Positions 1 to 7,375 of a stretch of 32,323 nt of DNA are shown in pieces. This DNA is from Chromatiales bacterium. Its GTDB lineage: Bacteria; Pseudomonadota; Gammaproteobacteria; Ectothiorhodospirales; Ectothiorhodospiraceae. The stretch spans positions 1-32,323 of the forward strand of contig JAQVJI010000011.1 of assembly GCA_028695255.1 (NCBI GenBank), in the 5' to 3' direction. Every line of letters begins with the position of its first letter. The stretch's first letter is position 1. Under the pieces are notes generated by a model that saw nothing but the letters and a program-made list of their open reading frames with translations, did not search any database and was not told the DNA's origin. The position numbers and the translations under genes are program-made.

Positions 1-72
1 GGACATCGCCACGACCTCGCGCAGACGTTCCGCGAGATCAGACGGCACATGATCGAACGATGGGGGCGGCAC
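1..72 (-). CDS. 5' end of an unidentified gene following fliS (partial)
   Basis: An open frame of 24 codons starts at a GTG four bases after the fliS stop and runs off the window edge, reading MPPPSFDHVPSDLAERL and onward. It is on the same strand as fliS and tightly spaced, so it is probably the next gene of the flagellar operon. In many gammaproteobacteria a small FliT-like chaperone gene sits here, but nothing in 24 residues proves that. There is no clear Shine-Dalgarno before the GTG, so the start is uncertain. Confidence 0.3.
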   Translation of the reverse strand, partial: MPPPSFDHVPSDLAERLREVVAMS

Positions 73-76
73 GGGC

Positions 77-475
77 TCAGCCAGCCGGACGGACGGCATC
101 CCAACCGCTCTTGATTTCCTTCAGCAGGCCGGAGACCTCGTCCAGACGCTCGACGTCGTTGTGCAGATTGGCCTCCAGCAGACGGCGCGTCATGTAGCTG
201 TAGAGTCCGTCCAGGTTGTCGGCGATCGGTCCGCCGCGTTCGCGGTCGAGCGTCGCACGCAGACCCTCGATGATCTCGATGGCGCGACTGATGCGCTCGC
301 CCTTGTCGGCCGTCGCACCCTGCTGCATGCATATGCGTGCCGTGGCGATGCGCTCCAGCGCACCGTCGAACAGCATCTGGATCAGCCGATGCGGATCGGC
401 TTCCTGAACCTCACCCTGTACGCTCACCTGGCGATAGGCATTGAGTGCACTGCGGGTGTTCATCTGGTTGTACAT
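77..475 (-). CDS. fliS: Flagellar export chaperone FliS
   Basis: FliS is the cytoplasmic chaperone that binds the C-terminus of flagellin and keeps it from polymerising before export. The product is 132 residues, a normal FliS length, and opens with the family pattern MYNQMNTRSALNAYRQV followed by PHRLIQMLFDGALERI. The rest is predicted helical. The ORF track extends to a GTG at 541, but the ATG at 475 has a GAGG ribosome site about 9 bases upstream and matches known FliS N-termini, so I chose it; the GTG, which also has an AAGGGG upstream, is a possible alternative. It lies about 95 bp downstream of fliD on the same strand, in the common order fliC-flaG-fliD-fliS. Confidence 0.93.
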   Translation of the reverse strand: MYNQMNTRSALNAYRQVSVQGEVQEADPHRLIQMLFDGALERIATARICMQQGATADKGERISRAIEIIEGLRATLDRERGGPIADNLDGLYSYMTRRLLEANLHNDVERLDEVSGLLKEIKSGWDAVRPAG

Positions 476-569
476 GTCGTCGGTCCTCGATTCGGATGTC
501 GATTCGGTAGATACCTCGGGTGGTGGAGTCTTCTTGCTCACGACCCGCTCATCCCCTTTATCGGCCGGA

Positions 570-1928
570 TCATTGGAAACTGGAGAGCGCGCTCAACTGC
601 TGCGTCAAATAATCGCTGGTCTGTTGCATCTGGCCGAGCATGACGTCGAGCGCCGTGAACTGCCGCGACAGGCGATCCTCGAAGCGGGTAATGCGATCGT
701 CGAGGGCCTCGCGCTGCGCCGAGATGGACCGGAGCGAGGCCCGGACACCTTCGGAACGCGAGTCGAGCAGACCGCCGCTCTCCGCAAACCCCTTCACCAC
801 CGTCTCGAACTGATCGCCGAAGTCATTCAACAGCGACATGACGCCATCGACGTCTTCCGCGATGGCCTCGTCGAGCGTCGCGTCATCGATCGACAGACGG
901 CCGCCCTCCAGGCTCTTGATGCCGAGATTGATGAGGTTCCGGTATTGGGAATCCTCGTTGCCGCCATTGGTCAGCAGGGCCGACGACAGGGAATTGCGAA
1001 CCGAGCGCAGGGTGCTGTCGCCGACCAGCGGACCATTCTGCGTCTCGCCCGAAGGATCGACCTTGCCGTAGCCACTCATCATGGTGATGGCGGCATTGTA
1101 CGAGCCGACGAAGCCGGCGATCGCGTCCTTGATCGCCGAGCTGTTCATCGCGACGCTGACCGTCACCGGCGTGTCGCCGGTTTCGTTTTTCAACGTAATG
1201 CTGAGTCCGTCGACCGATTCATCGAGGGTGTTCGAGGCACTGGTGATGGCCAGGCCGTTGATCGTGACGTTGGCATCCTTCGCCTCCACCGTCTGTTCGA
1301 GGTTGGCGCTTGCAAGACGCGACAGCCCGTCGACGTCGGCATGGTTGCCGTCGTCGTCGGCCACGCCGACGGAGATGGTGTTGGCCGCACCGGTTTCGTC
1401 GGCCGTCATCAACAGGCGCCAGCCGGAACCGTCATTGACCACCGACGCCGTCACCCCGGCATCGGCTGCGTTGATCGCATCGCGGATGCCGGTCAGGGTG
1501 TTGTTTTCGGAATCGACGTCGATTTCGACCGCATCACCGCTACCGACCTGGATCGTCAGCTTGCCGGTGCCGATGACGTCGTCCTTGCCGTCGACGCCGA
1601 GGCTCGCCACCGCATGGGCCTTGGCGAGCTGGCCGACTTCGATGGTGTAGTTACCGGCGGAAGCGGTAGTGGACGCAGTGGCATCGACCACTGCCGTGTC
1701 CGAAGAAGTGGCCTTGTAGGTCTTGTCCAGGGAGGAAAGCTTACTGACCGCCGTCTGTACGGAGGCGAGCGAACTCTTGACGCTGCCGAAGGCCGAGAGG
1801 CGTACGTTGAGGCTCTCTTCCTTGGCATTCAGGCGATTTTCCGCCGGCGCGCGCTCGGCGCTCACGAGATTCTTGAGCAGCGAACTCAGATCGAGACCGG
1901 AACCGACACCCAATGTACTGATGGCCAT
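570..1928 (-). CDS. fliD: Flagellar hook-associated protein 2 (filament cap) FliD
   Basis: FliD forms the cap at the filament tip under which exported flagellin folds and polymerises. The 452-residue product begins MAISTLGVGSGLDLSSLL, the hallmark FliD N-terminus, and has the usual architecture of a helical N-terminal region (about 1-70), a beta-rich Ser/Thr/Gly/Asp-rich middle (about 80-300) and a helical C-terminus ending in DRITRFEDRLSRQFTALD and QQLSALSSF. The start codon has an AGGAG ribosome site just upstream. It follows flaG with a 265-bp gap and precedes fliS. I found no convincing sigma-28 promoter of its own, so it may be read through from the fliC promoters. Confidence 0.95.
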   Translation of the reverse strand: MAISTLGVGSGLDLSSLLKNLVSAERAPAENRLNAKEESLNVRLSAFGSVKSSLASVQTAVSKLSSLDKTYKATSSDTAVVDATASTTASAGNYTIEVGQLAKAHAVASLGVDGKDDVIGTGKLTIQVGSGDAVEIDVDSENNTLTGIRDAINAADAGVTASVVNDGSGWRLLMTADETGAANTISVGVADDDGNHADVDGLSRLASANLEQTVEAKDANVTINGLAITSASNTLDESVDGLSITLKNETGDTPVTVSVAMNSSAIKDAIAGFVGSYNAAITMMSGYGKVDPSGETQNGPLVGDSTLRSVRNSLSSALLTNGGNEDSQYRNLINLGIKSLEGGRLSIDDATLDEAIAEDVDGVMSLLNDFGDQFETVVKGFAESGGLLDSRSEGVRASLRSISAQREALDDRITRFEDRLSRQFTALDVMLGQMQQTSDYLTQQLSALSSFQ

Positions 1929-2195
1929 GATGCTCTCCTGCCTTGCGGCGGCAACGACGTGCCTGCTGTGCGTTGCCAGCCGGCGTCAAACTGCCATCCC
2001 CTGTCGATTCGACCGACGACGGATGGGCCGGGGTGGAGGCCACGCTGTCCCTGATACAACGTCTGACCGAAGCGGCGACAACTACGCTGGACATGCCGCT
2101 GAACCCTTTGCGACCACCGCCGCTTCGATCATCTTCTCGGTTTCGTTCTGCCTCTCGGTAGAACCTTTAGCACATACTGGACCAGGCCTGCAGGC

Positions 2196-2630
2196 TCACG
2201 CCTCCTCGGCCACACCCATGCTGCCCAGATCGCCACGTGTCTTGAACGTCTCGGCCATTTCGACCATACGCTCGGGGGGAATCTCACGGATCAGTTCCTT
2301 GGTCTCGCTGTCCAGTACCTTGATGATGGTACGCCCGCTGCCTTCGTGCACGGTGAATTGAAGGTCGCGGTGTACCGCCTGAAAGTACTGATTGATCTCG
2401 CTGACCATGTCCTCCAGATCGCGTTGCGACAGGCCGGCCTGCCGGTCGGCCTTGTCGCCACTCCGTTCTGAATCCTGGACCGAATCCAGCTCCTGCTCCT
2501 TGCGTACACCAGGCAATTCGATCGGCTTCGGCGCTTCGGCAACGTGCGCATTCGGGCTCTGAGCGGGCTGCGCCGGGACCGTGACCGGTCGGGTCGGCAG
2601 ACTCAGATTAATGACTGGATCTTTCATCAT
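2196..2630 (-). CDS. flaG: FlaG family flagellar protein
   Basis: FlaG proteins are small accessory proteins encoded between flagellin and fliD in polar flagellates; loss changes filament length in some species, but their biochemical role is not settled. The 144-residue product has a low-complexity Pro/Ala/Gln-rich N-terminal half and a conserved C-terminal FlaG domain, visible as LQFTVHEGSGRTIIKVLD followed by the characteristic IREIPPE. The ORF track begins at a TTG; I place the start at the ATG at 2630, which has a GAGGG ribosome site 7 bases upstream. It is separated from fliC by a strong hairpin. Confidence 0.87.
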   Translation of the reverse strand: MMKDPVINLSLPTRPVTVPAQPAQSPNAHVAEAPKPIELPGVRKEQELDSVQDSERSGDKADRQAGLSQRDLEDMVSEINQYFQAVHRDLQFTVHEGSGRTIIKVLDSETKELIREIPPERMVEMAETFKTRGDLGSMGVAEEA

Positions 2631-2656
2631 TGTCTTACCCTCGTGCAACGGGGGAA

Positions 2657-2686
2657 GGCGGCCCCCGGGTTTCCCCCGGAGCCGCC
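2657..2686 (-). terminator. GC-rich hairpin after fliC
   Basis: On the minus strand a GGCGGC...GCCGCC stem with a further CC/GGG-rich extension (one mismatch, one bulge) lies about 50 bases after the fliC stop. Only two T follow, so termination may be partial. That would suit a layout where most flagellin message stops here and some continues into flaG-fliD-fliS. Confidence 0.55.
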
Positions 2687-2735
2687 CCGCCGTTCAGTTG
2701 GCGTTTCCCCTTTCATGACGTCACATCATCTGCGC

Positions 2736-4013
2736 TTACCGCAGCAGAGCCAGCACGTTCTGCGGCAGGGCGTTGGCCTGGGCCAACATCGCCACACCCG
2801 CCTGCTGGAGGATCTGCGCACGGGTCAGGTTGGCCGTCTCCTGAGCGAAGTCCGCGTCCATGATACGCGAGCGGGCAGAGGTCAGGTTTTCGGACGACAC
2901 GGTCAGGTTCGAGATGGTGTTCTCGAAGCGGATCTGCACCGCACCCAGTTCGGACCGCAGATTCGAGATCTGGGTCAGCGCCTTGTCGATGGTGTCGATG
3001 GCAAGCGCGGCCTTTTCACGCGTGGTGACCGACACCTGGGTGAGGTTCATCTGGGTCATCGCCTGATTGCCAGAAGCCGCACCCATCAGACGCAGGCTGG
3101 TGGTGGTACCGACCACGGTCGCAGACATGCTGCTGGTGGTGGAGAAGGATACGTCGAAGCCGGCGCGGAGGTTGACCGAGGTCGTGCCATCGTCCTTCAC
3201 GACCGTCGCTGCCGACAGGTCGGCCTTGGACAGGGTCTCGCGATCGTCAGCAGACAGCGTGTTCAGGGTGCTGGTGCCATTGACGGTGGCGCGGATCTCG
3301 GAATTGACGTCGCGCACGATGCTCTCCATGGTCACCTTGCCGGCGGCACCGCCGTTGATGTTGACCGTGACCGAAATCGGGGTCGAGGGGGTGGTGGTGC
3401 CCACCTTGCCGACACTGATGGTGATCGAGGTGTTGGCCGCGACGCTCAGACCGGATGCGATCTGTTCGAGCGTAGCACCTTCGGCGCCCAGGATGTGGGT
3501 GCCGCCCAGTTCCGTGGTGCGCGCATCGACGCCGTCGACGCCGATGGTCTGGCCCTGGTTGGAACCGACCTGGAAGAACAGGTTGCTGAGGGTGCCGTCC
3601 AGGATGCGCTCGCCGTTGAACTCGGTGGCGTTCGCCACGCGGCTGACCTCGGCCACGAGCTGCTCGAGTTCGTTGTTCAACGCGGTGCGGTCCGAAGAGG
3701 CGTTGGAGTCGTTGGCCGACTGCACGGCAATTTCACGCATACGCTGCAGGGCGTCGCCGATGGTGCTGAGCGCGCCTTCCGCCGTCTGCGCGAAGGAAAT
3801 GCCGTCGTTGGCGTTGCGGACGGCCTGATCCAGGCCACGAATCTGCGCGGTGAAGCGATCCGAAATCGCAAGACCCGCAGCGTCGTCCTTCGCGCTGTTG
3901 ATGCGCAGACCCGAAGACAGACGTTCCAAGGCAGTAGCAAGGGAACCCTGAGACTTCGTCAGGTTGCGCTGAGAATTCAGCGACAGGACGTTGGTGTTGA
4001 TGACTTGTGCCAT
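2736..4013 (-). CDS. fliC: Flagellin FliC
   Basis: This is the filament subunit, 425 residues. The N-terminal D0/D1 region (about 1-140) begins MAQVINTNVLSLNSQRNL and contains LSSGLRINSAKDDAAGLAI; the C-terminal D1/D0 region (about 345-425) contains ARSRIMDADFAQETA and ends NALPQNVLALLR. Both ends are textbook flagellin. The middle is a short Thr/Ser/Val-rich variable domain, the usual place for O-linked glycosylation. An AGGAG ribosome site precedes the ATG. Two sigma-28 promoters lie upstream, and the pseudaminic acid operon ends just beyond them on the same strand, so the filament is a likely substrate of that sugar. Confidence 0.97.
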   Translation of the reverse strand: MAQVINTNVLSLNSQRNLTKSQGSLATALERLSSGLRINSAKDDAAGLAISDRFTAQIRGLDQAVRNANDGISFAQTAEGALSTIGDALQRMREIAVQSANDSNASSDRTALNNELEQLVAEVSRVANATEFNGERILDGTLSNLFFQVGSNQGQTIGVDGVDARTTELGGTHILGAEGATLEQIASGLSVAANTSITISVGKVGTTTPSTPISVTVNINGGAAGKVTMESIVRDVNSEIRATVNGTSTLNTLSADDRETLSKADLSAATVVKDDGTTSVNLRAGFDVSFSTTSSMSATVVGTTTSLRLMGAASGNQAMTQMNLTQVSVTTREKAALAIDTIDKALTQISNLRSELGAVQIRFENTISNLTVSSENLTSARSRIMDADFAQETANLTRAQILQQAGVAMLAQANALPQNVLALLR

Positions 4014-4112
4014 GGTCGTATCTCCTAAGTCTTTGAATTTCTGTCCCGTCGCCCTGGCGGCGGGGGCCGATACCGTGCCCCCAACGGGGCCTTGAGTTCG
4101 TCTTCAAGCAGC

Positions 4113-4139
4113 TTATCGGCGGCGGTTCCGGATTCTTTA
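4113..4139 (-). promoter_or_regulatory. Sigma-28 (FliA) promoter P1 of fliC
   Basis: Read on the minus strand: TAAAGAAT, an 11-base spacer, then GCCGATAA. This matches the sigma-28 consensus TAAAGTTT-N11-GCCGATAA with a perfect -10 element and correct spacing. The leader to the fliC ATG would be roughly 95 bases. Confidence 0.88.
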
Positions 4140-4210
4140 GGGGTGATATGAAACTTTTTTCCCCACCCCTTGGCCTTCCATCGGCCGATATTCCGTCGCC
4201 CTCAGGCTTC

Positions 4211-4237
4211 TTATCGGCACCACGCGGGTGGACTTTA
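4211..4237 (-). promoter_or_regulatory. Second sigma-28 promoter P2 upstream of fliC
   Basis: Read on the minus strand: TAAAGTCC, an 11-base spacer, then GCCGATAA, again a perfect -10 with correct spacing. It lies 98 bp upstream of P1 in the same orientation, so fliC appears to have two tandem late-class flagellar promoters. Confidence 0.82.
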
Positions 4238-4276
4238 GGAGGCCGTTGCAAATTACTGTTTTACCGGACGAACTCT

Positions 4277-4340
4277 GTAGGAGCGGCTCTGCCGCGATCA
4301 GGTATCGCACTTCGCCCCATCGCGGCGAAGCCGCTCCTAC
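4277..4340. repeat. REP-type inverted pair (BIME-like)
   Basis: Two 22-base arms (4277-4298 and 4319-4340) begin and end with GTAGGAGCGGC / GCCGCTCCTAC, match at 20 of 22 positions, and are separated by 20 bases. The core resembles the GTAGGAGCGGC...GCCGCGA REP sequence common in Pseudomonas and Xanthomonas. The pair starts 3 bp past the stop of the upstream gene, so it probably forms the 3' hairpin of that operon's message. Confidence 0.75.
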
Positions 4341-4343
4341 CGG

Positions 4344-5294
4344 TCACTCCAGCCGCGCCAGATAGATCCGGCAGTTCCCCTCGTGCTGGGAATAATAGGC
4401 GACCCAAAGCCCGTCATGTCGCCACGCCAAGCCGGGATAACTCGTGTCGCCACCCGATGGCAGGGATAAAAGTTCGGTCAACGTCGCCGCCTCCGGATCG
4501 AGCCGGCACAACGCGGTTCGGACCTCGCCGTCGTACAGCCGTCCGGCGGCGGCGATGCCGCCGTCCGGCAGGACGATCATGTGCGGCCCGCCGAATCGGC
4601 GGCCGAGCGGTTTCCAACTCCACTCCTTATAAGGCGGTGCGGCGCGGCCGAGCAGCGCGCTGTCGCGCTGGTCGTCGCAGCGCAGCAGGCACAGCGCCCG
4701 GTCGTCGGGCAGGAACAGCATCGAATGCTCGTTCGGATAGCCGCCCTCGACCAGACGTTCGACCAGCGAGCGATAGTTCAGACCGTCCTCGCTGCGATAG
4801 AGCCTCGCATGGCGTCGTGGCCGGCCCGGCTCCGGATCATCGAACACGGCATAGGCGACACCGTACGCCACGCCACGATGCCAGGTGACGCGCCACAACC
4901 ACATGCCCCGTTCACCGATCTCCTGCGGCAGGCCCCAGTGCCGACCGTCGCCGGAATGCCAGACCAGATTCCGCAACTGCGCCAGACGCCCGTCGCGACG
5001 GATCGCGGCCGCCGCCAGCAGCATCAGGCGCCCGTCCGGCATGACCGACAATTTGGGATCGCGCAGGTCCTCGCCGTCCACCGCCAGCACGGCAGCTTCC
5101 TCCCAACGGCGCCCATCGGCTGAACCCAGGACGCGTATGCGCCCATCGCCGGACACGTGGCTCAACCCTTCGCGGTACACCAGCCACATGCGGTCGTGCC
5201 ACTCCAGCAGGTCGGCAAACGCATTGTGGGGCGCGCGGTCGCCGATACAGGCGACATCGAGCAAGCGCAGCCGCGACAGGATGTCGTTGCTCAT
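4344..5294 (-). CDS. Predicted beta-propeller (sialidase-like) protein, last gene of the pse operon
   Basis: The 316-residue product has at least three Asp-box-like turns: GSADGRRWEEA near residue 57, HSGDGRHWG near 120, and RSEDGLNYRS near 167. There are also repeated short motifs of the type DPKLSVMPDGRLML, HMIVLPDGGIAAAG and YPGLAWRHDGLWVAYYS. This is the look of a glycoside-hydrolase or sialidase-type beta-propeller. No signal peptide is visible, so it is probably cytoplasmic. It starts at an ATG that overlaps the pseI stop (ATGA), which is why the ORF track's longer frame is not the gene. Linkage to pseI/pseG suggests it acts on, or binds, a nonulosonic acid or glycan intermediate. The function is inferred, not shown. 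Confidence 0.65.
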   Translation of the reverse strand: MSNDILSRLRLLDVACIGDRAPHNAFADLLEWHDRMWLVYREGLSHVSGDGRIRVLGSADGRRWEEAAVLAVDGEDLRDPKLSVMPDGRLMLLAAAAIRRDGRLAQLRNLVWHSGDGRHWGLPQEIGERGMWLWRVTWHRGVAYGVAYAVFDDPEPGRPRRHARLYRSEDGLNYRSLVERLVEGGYPNEHSMLFLPDDRALCLLRCDDQRDSALLGRAAPPYKEWSWKPLGRRFGGPHMIVLPDGGIAAAGRLYDGEVRTALCRLDPEAATLTELLSLPSGGDTSYPGLAWRHDGLWVAYYSQHEGNCRIYLARLE

Positions 5295-6361
5295 GTCGAT
5301 GGCCGCTCGAACAAATCCCAGCTCGCCGGCGTGCCGGCGGCGACGTCGCGCACCACGCGCAGGCCGAGAATGCTGTCGTAATACTTGGGCGCCAGCCCGA
5401 AGCCAGGCCGGATCGCGCGCAGGCTGTCGGCCGTCACGACCTCGCCGGCCTTGAGATCGCGCGCGATGTAGAGCGAGCGACGACAGGCGAGCGCAGCCTG
5501 TTCCCCGACCGAAGGACCGATACGCGCCTCGCCGAGCGCCTGCCATGCGCGTTCGGTCTCGATCACCAGTTGCGCGAACTCCTGCGGCTCCATCGAGAAC
5601 GCGGCGTCGACCGCGCCGCCCGCCCGCGACAGCGTCAGGTGTTTTTCGATCATCACCGCACCGAGCGCGACGGCAGCGACCGCGACGCCGATGCCGAGGC
5701 TGTGATCGGACAGGCCGACAGGACAGCCGAATTGCTCGCGCAGCAGCGGAATCGTCCGCAGGTGCATGTCCCACGGCTGCGCCGGGTAGGTGCTGGTGCA
5801 CTTGAGCAACACGAGTTCGCGACAACCGGCGCCGCGTGCGGCCGCGATCGCCTCGCCGATCTCCTGTTCGGTGGCCATGCCGACCGACAGGATGAGTGGC
5901 TTGCCGGTGGCCGCCACGCGCCGGATCAGCGGCAGGTCGGTGCATTCGAAGGACGATATCTTGTGGCAGGGCACGTCCAGTGCTTCGAGAAAATCCACCG
6001 CCTGCGCGTCGAAGGGCGTGCTGAATGCGGGCAGCCCGCGTTCACGACAACGCGCGAAGATCGCCGCATGCCAATCCCAGGGCGTCGACGCCTGTCCGTA
6101 GAGATCGTACAGCCGCTGGCCATGCCAGGGACTGGCCGGGTCGTCCACCGCGAAACCGCGTCCCTCGCAATCGAGCGTCATGGTGTCCGGGGTGTAGGTC
6201 TGGAGCTTGACGGCATGCACGCCCGCATCGGCCGCGGCATCCACCAGCGCCAGCGCCGTGGCCAGTTCGCCACCGTGATTGCCGGACAGTTCGGCAACGA
6301 TGAACGGCGGTTCGTTCATGCCGACGCGGCGTCCGGCAATGATCACGCAGTCATCATTCAT
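5291..6361 (-). CDS. pseI: Pseudaminic acid synthase PseI (NeuB family)
   Basis: PseI condenses 2,4-diacetamido-2,4,6-trideoxy-L-altrose with phosphoenolpyruvate to give pseudaminic acid. The 356-residue product has the NeuB TIM-barrel with PseI-type signatures: VAELSGNHGGELATALAL near residue 22, VKLQTYTPDTMTLD near 50, PAFSTPFD near 115, KISSFE near 135 and GLSDHS near 217. A C-terminal SAF/antifreeze-like domain (about 290-350) includes RRSLYIARDLKAGE. The YTPDTMTLD stretch favours PseI over NeuB or LegI. The start overlaps the stop of the ATP-grasp gene (ATGA), and its stop overlaps the next start, so it is translationally coupled on both sides. Confidence 0.92.
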   Translation of the reverse strand: MNDDCVIIAGRRVGMNEPPFIVAELSGNHGGELATALALVDAAADAGVHAVKLQTYTPDTMTLDCEGRGFAVDDPASPWHGQRLYDLYGQASTPWDWHAAIFARCRERGLPAFSTPFDAQAVDFLEALDVPCHKISSFECTDLPLIRRVAATGKPLILSVGMATEQEIGEAIAAARGAGCRELVLLKCTSTYPAQPWDMHLRTIPLLREQFGCPVGLSDHSLGIGVAVAAVALGAVMIEKHLTLSRAGGAVDAAFSMEPQEFAQLVIETERAWQALGEARIGPSVGEQAALACRRSLYIARDLKAGEVVTADSLRAIRPGFGLAPKYYDSILGLRVVRDVAAGTPASWDLFERPST

Positions 6362-7362
6362 GGTTCCGATTCCCGTGCGAGCGGCTCCGCCGCGACGAAA
6401 ATGTCTTCAATGTCATCTTCCGACACGAACCGATCCTCGCCATACCGCAACAGCGTCAGGCCGTGGCGGATCGCGCGCGGCGTCCGCACAGCCGGATCGC
6501 CGGCCAGCAGGTCCAGCAGGCGCGCGGGCGAATCGAGTCCGGCCTCGATGGCGAGGTTCGACGCGCCGCCGAAGCGCGGGTTGATCTCGATGATGCGCGG
6601 GCCGCTCTCCGGTGACCAGAAGGCCTGCACGACATTGTGGCCCACCAGCCCGAGTACCTCGCCCAGACGCATGACGGTATCGGTCAGCGCGTCCACGCGC
6701 TCGACGCGACAGACGATCGCCTCACCGCCGCGCACGGCGACGCGCCGCCGCGCCACTGCCTGCAACGGCCGGCCTTCGAGGTCCATCAGCAGGTCGACCG
6801 AGTATTCCGGTTCATCGACGTACGCCTGCACCAGCAGGTCCGGGTGAATCTCGCGCAGTGCGGCGAGCAAGGCCGGTGTATCGACACGCCCGGCACCCAT
6901 GCCGCCCTGCCCTTGCGCGGGGCGCGCAAAGACCGGGAATCCGGTCGGGACCCAATCTGCATCGAAGGTTTCGGGCACGGCAAAACCATGCGCGCGGCAG
7001 AATTCGACCAGCGCACGCTTGTCGCGGCAGATCGAAAGCGTCCGCGCCGAAGGCAGCAGGACCGTCGTGCCGACCGCACTCAACCGCTCGACCACCGGCA
7101 GCAACCACGGCATTTCCGCATCGGCCGTCGGCACCAGCAGACCGACCGCGTGTTCGGTACAGGCCGCAACCAGCGCCTCGCCATAGCCCGGATCGGACCA
7201 GCGCGGCAGACGCAGGGCGGCATCCGCCTCGCGCAACGCGACGGCATCGGCCACCACGTCGGCGGCCAGCGTCCGCAACCCGCGCGCGGTCGCGGCACGC
7301 CGGAACGCGCGCACCAGGGCGACCTTGGCCCCGCAGGCAGTGATCAGGACATTGCGGCGCAT
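6358..7362 (-). CDS. ATP-grasp ligase in the pse operon
   Basis: The 334-residue product has a PreATP-like N-terminal domain (NVLITACGAKVALVRAF) and an ATP-grasp domain. Visible motifs include CRDKRALVEFCRAHGF near residue 110, GFPVFARPAQGQGGMG near 141, LVQAYVDEPEYSVDLL near 176, and the metal-binding end RIIEINPRFGGASNLA near 256. This matches carbamoyl-phosphate-synthase-like short ATP-grasp proteins often found in nonulosonic acid clusters. The family couples ATP to joining a carboxylate with an amine or thiol; the substrate here is unknown. It sits 13 bases after pseG and overlaps pseI. Its last codons lie in a REP-like stretch (6375-6395). Confidence 0.82.
   Translation of the reverse strand: MRRNVLITACGAKVALVRAFRRAATARGLRTLAADVVADAVALREADAALRLPRWSDPGYGEALVAACTEHAVGLLVPTADAEMPWLLPVVERLSAVGTTVLLPSARTLSICRDKRALVEFCRAHGFAVPETFDADWVPTGFPVFARPAQGQGGMGAGRVDTPALLAALREIHPDLLVQAYVDEPEYSVDLLMDLEGRPLQAVARRRVAVRGGEAIVCRVERVDALTDTVMRLGEVLGLVGHNVVQAFWSPESGPRIIEINPRFGGASNLAIEAGLDSPARLLDLLAGDPAVRTPRAIRHGLTLLRYGEDRFVSEDDIEDIFVAAEPLARESEP
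6375..6395. repeat. REP-like fragment inside the 3' end of the ATP-grasp gene
   Basis: The plus strand reads GTGCGAGCGGCTCCGCCGCG here, close to the GTAGGAGCGGCTTCGCCGCGA-type REP at 4277-4340. It encodes part of the C-terminal tail (FVAAEPLARE). The resemblance is partial and the core palindrome is short, so it may be chance. Confidence 0.35.
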
Positions 7363-7375
7363 GGGATTCTCGATG

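Larger units (their letters stand above)
4014..4343. other. 330-bp region between pse operon and fliC
   Basis: No gene is seen here. It holds the fliC leader, two tandem sigma-28 promoters (4113-4139 and 4211-4237), and a REP-type inverted pair (4277-4340) directly after the last pse-operon gene. The leader also contains a GGGGGC/GCCCCC hairpin (4062-4082) that could influence stability or translation of the fliC message. The ORF called on the plus strand from 4148 is a shadow. Confidence 0.7.

Noticed and set aside
1929-2195. TAAAGGTT on the minus strand as a sigma-28 promoter for fliD
   Set aside because: No GCCGATAA-like -10 element lies at the required distance in this 267-bp gap; a GGCACG...TTGC resemblance to sigma-54 is one base short in spacing. 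A 7-bp GGCAACG/CGTTGCC stem is present but unremarkable.
441-4028. Long plus-strand ORFs opposite fliD and fliC
   Set aside because: They mirror real flagellar genes and have no ribosome site or family pattern.
4344-5945. 533-residue ORF extending the propeller gene upstream
   Set aside because: The extension runs through pseI in another frame; the internal ATG overlapping the pseI stop fits the ATGA coupling seen elsewhere in the operon.
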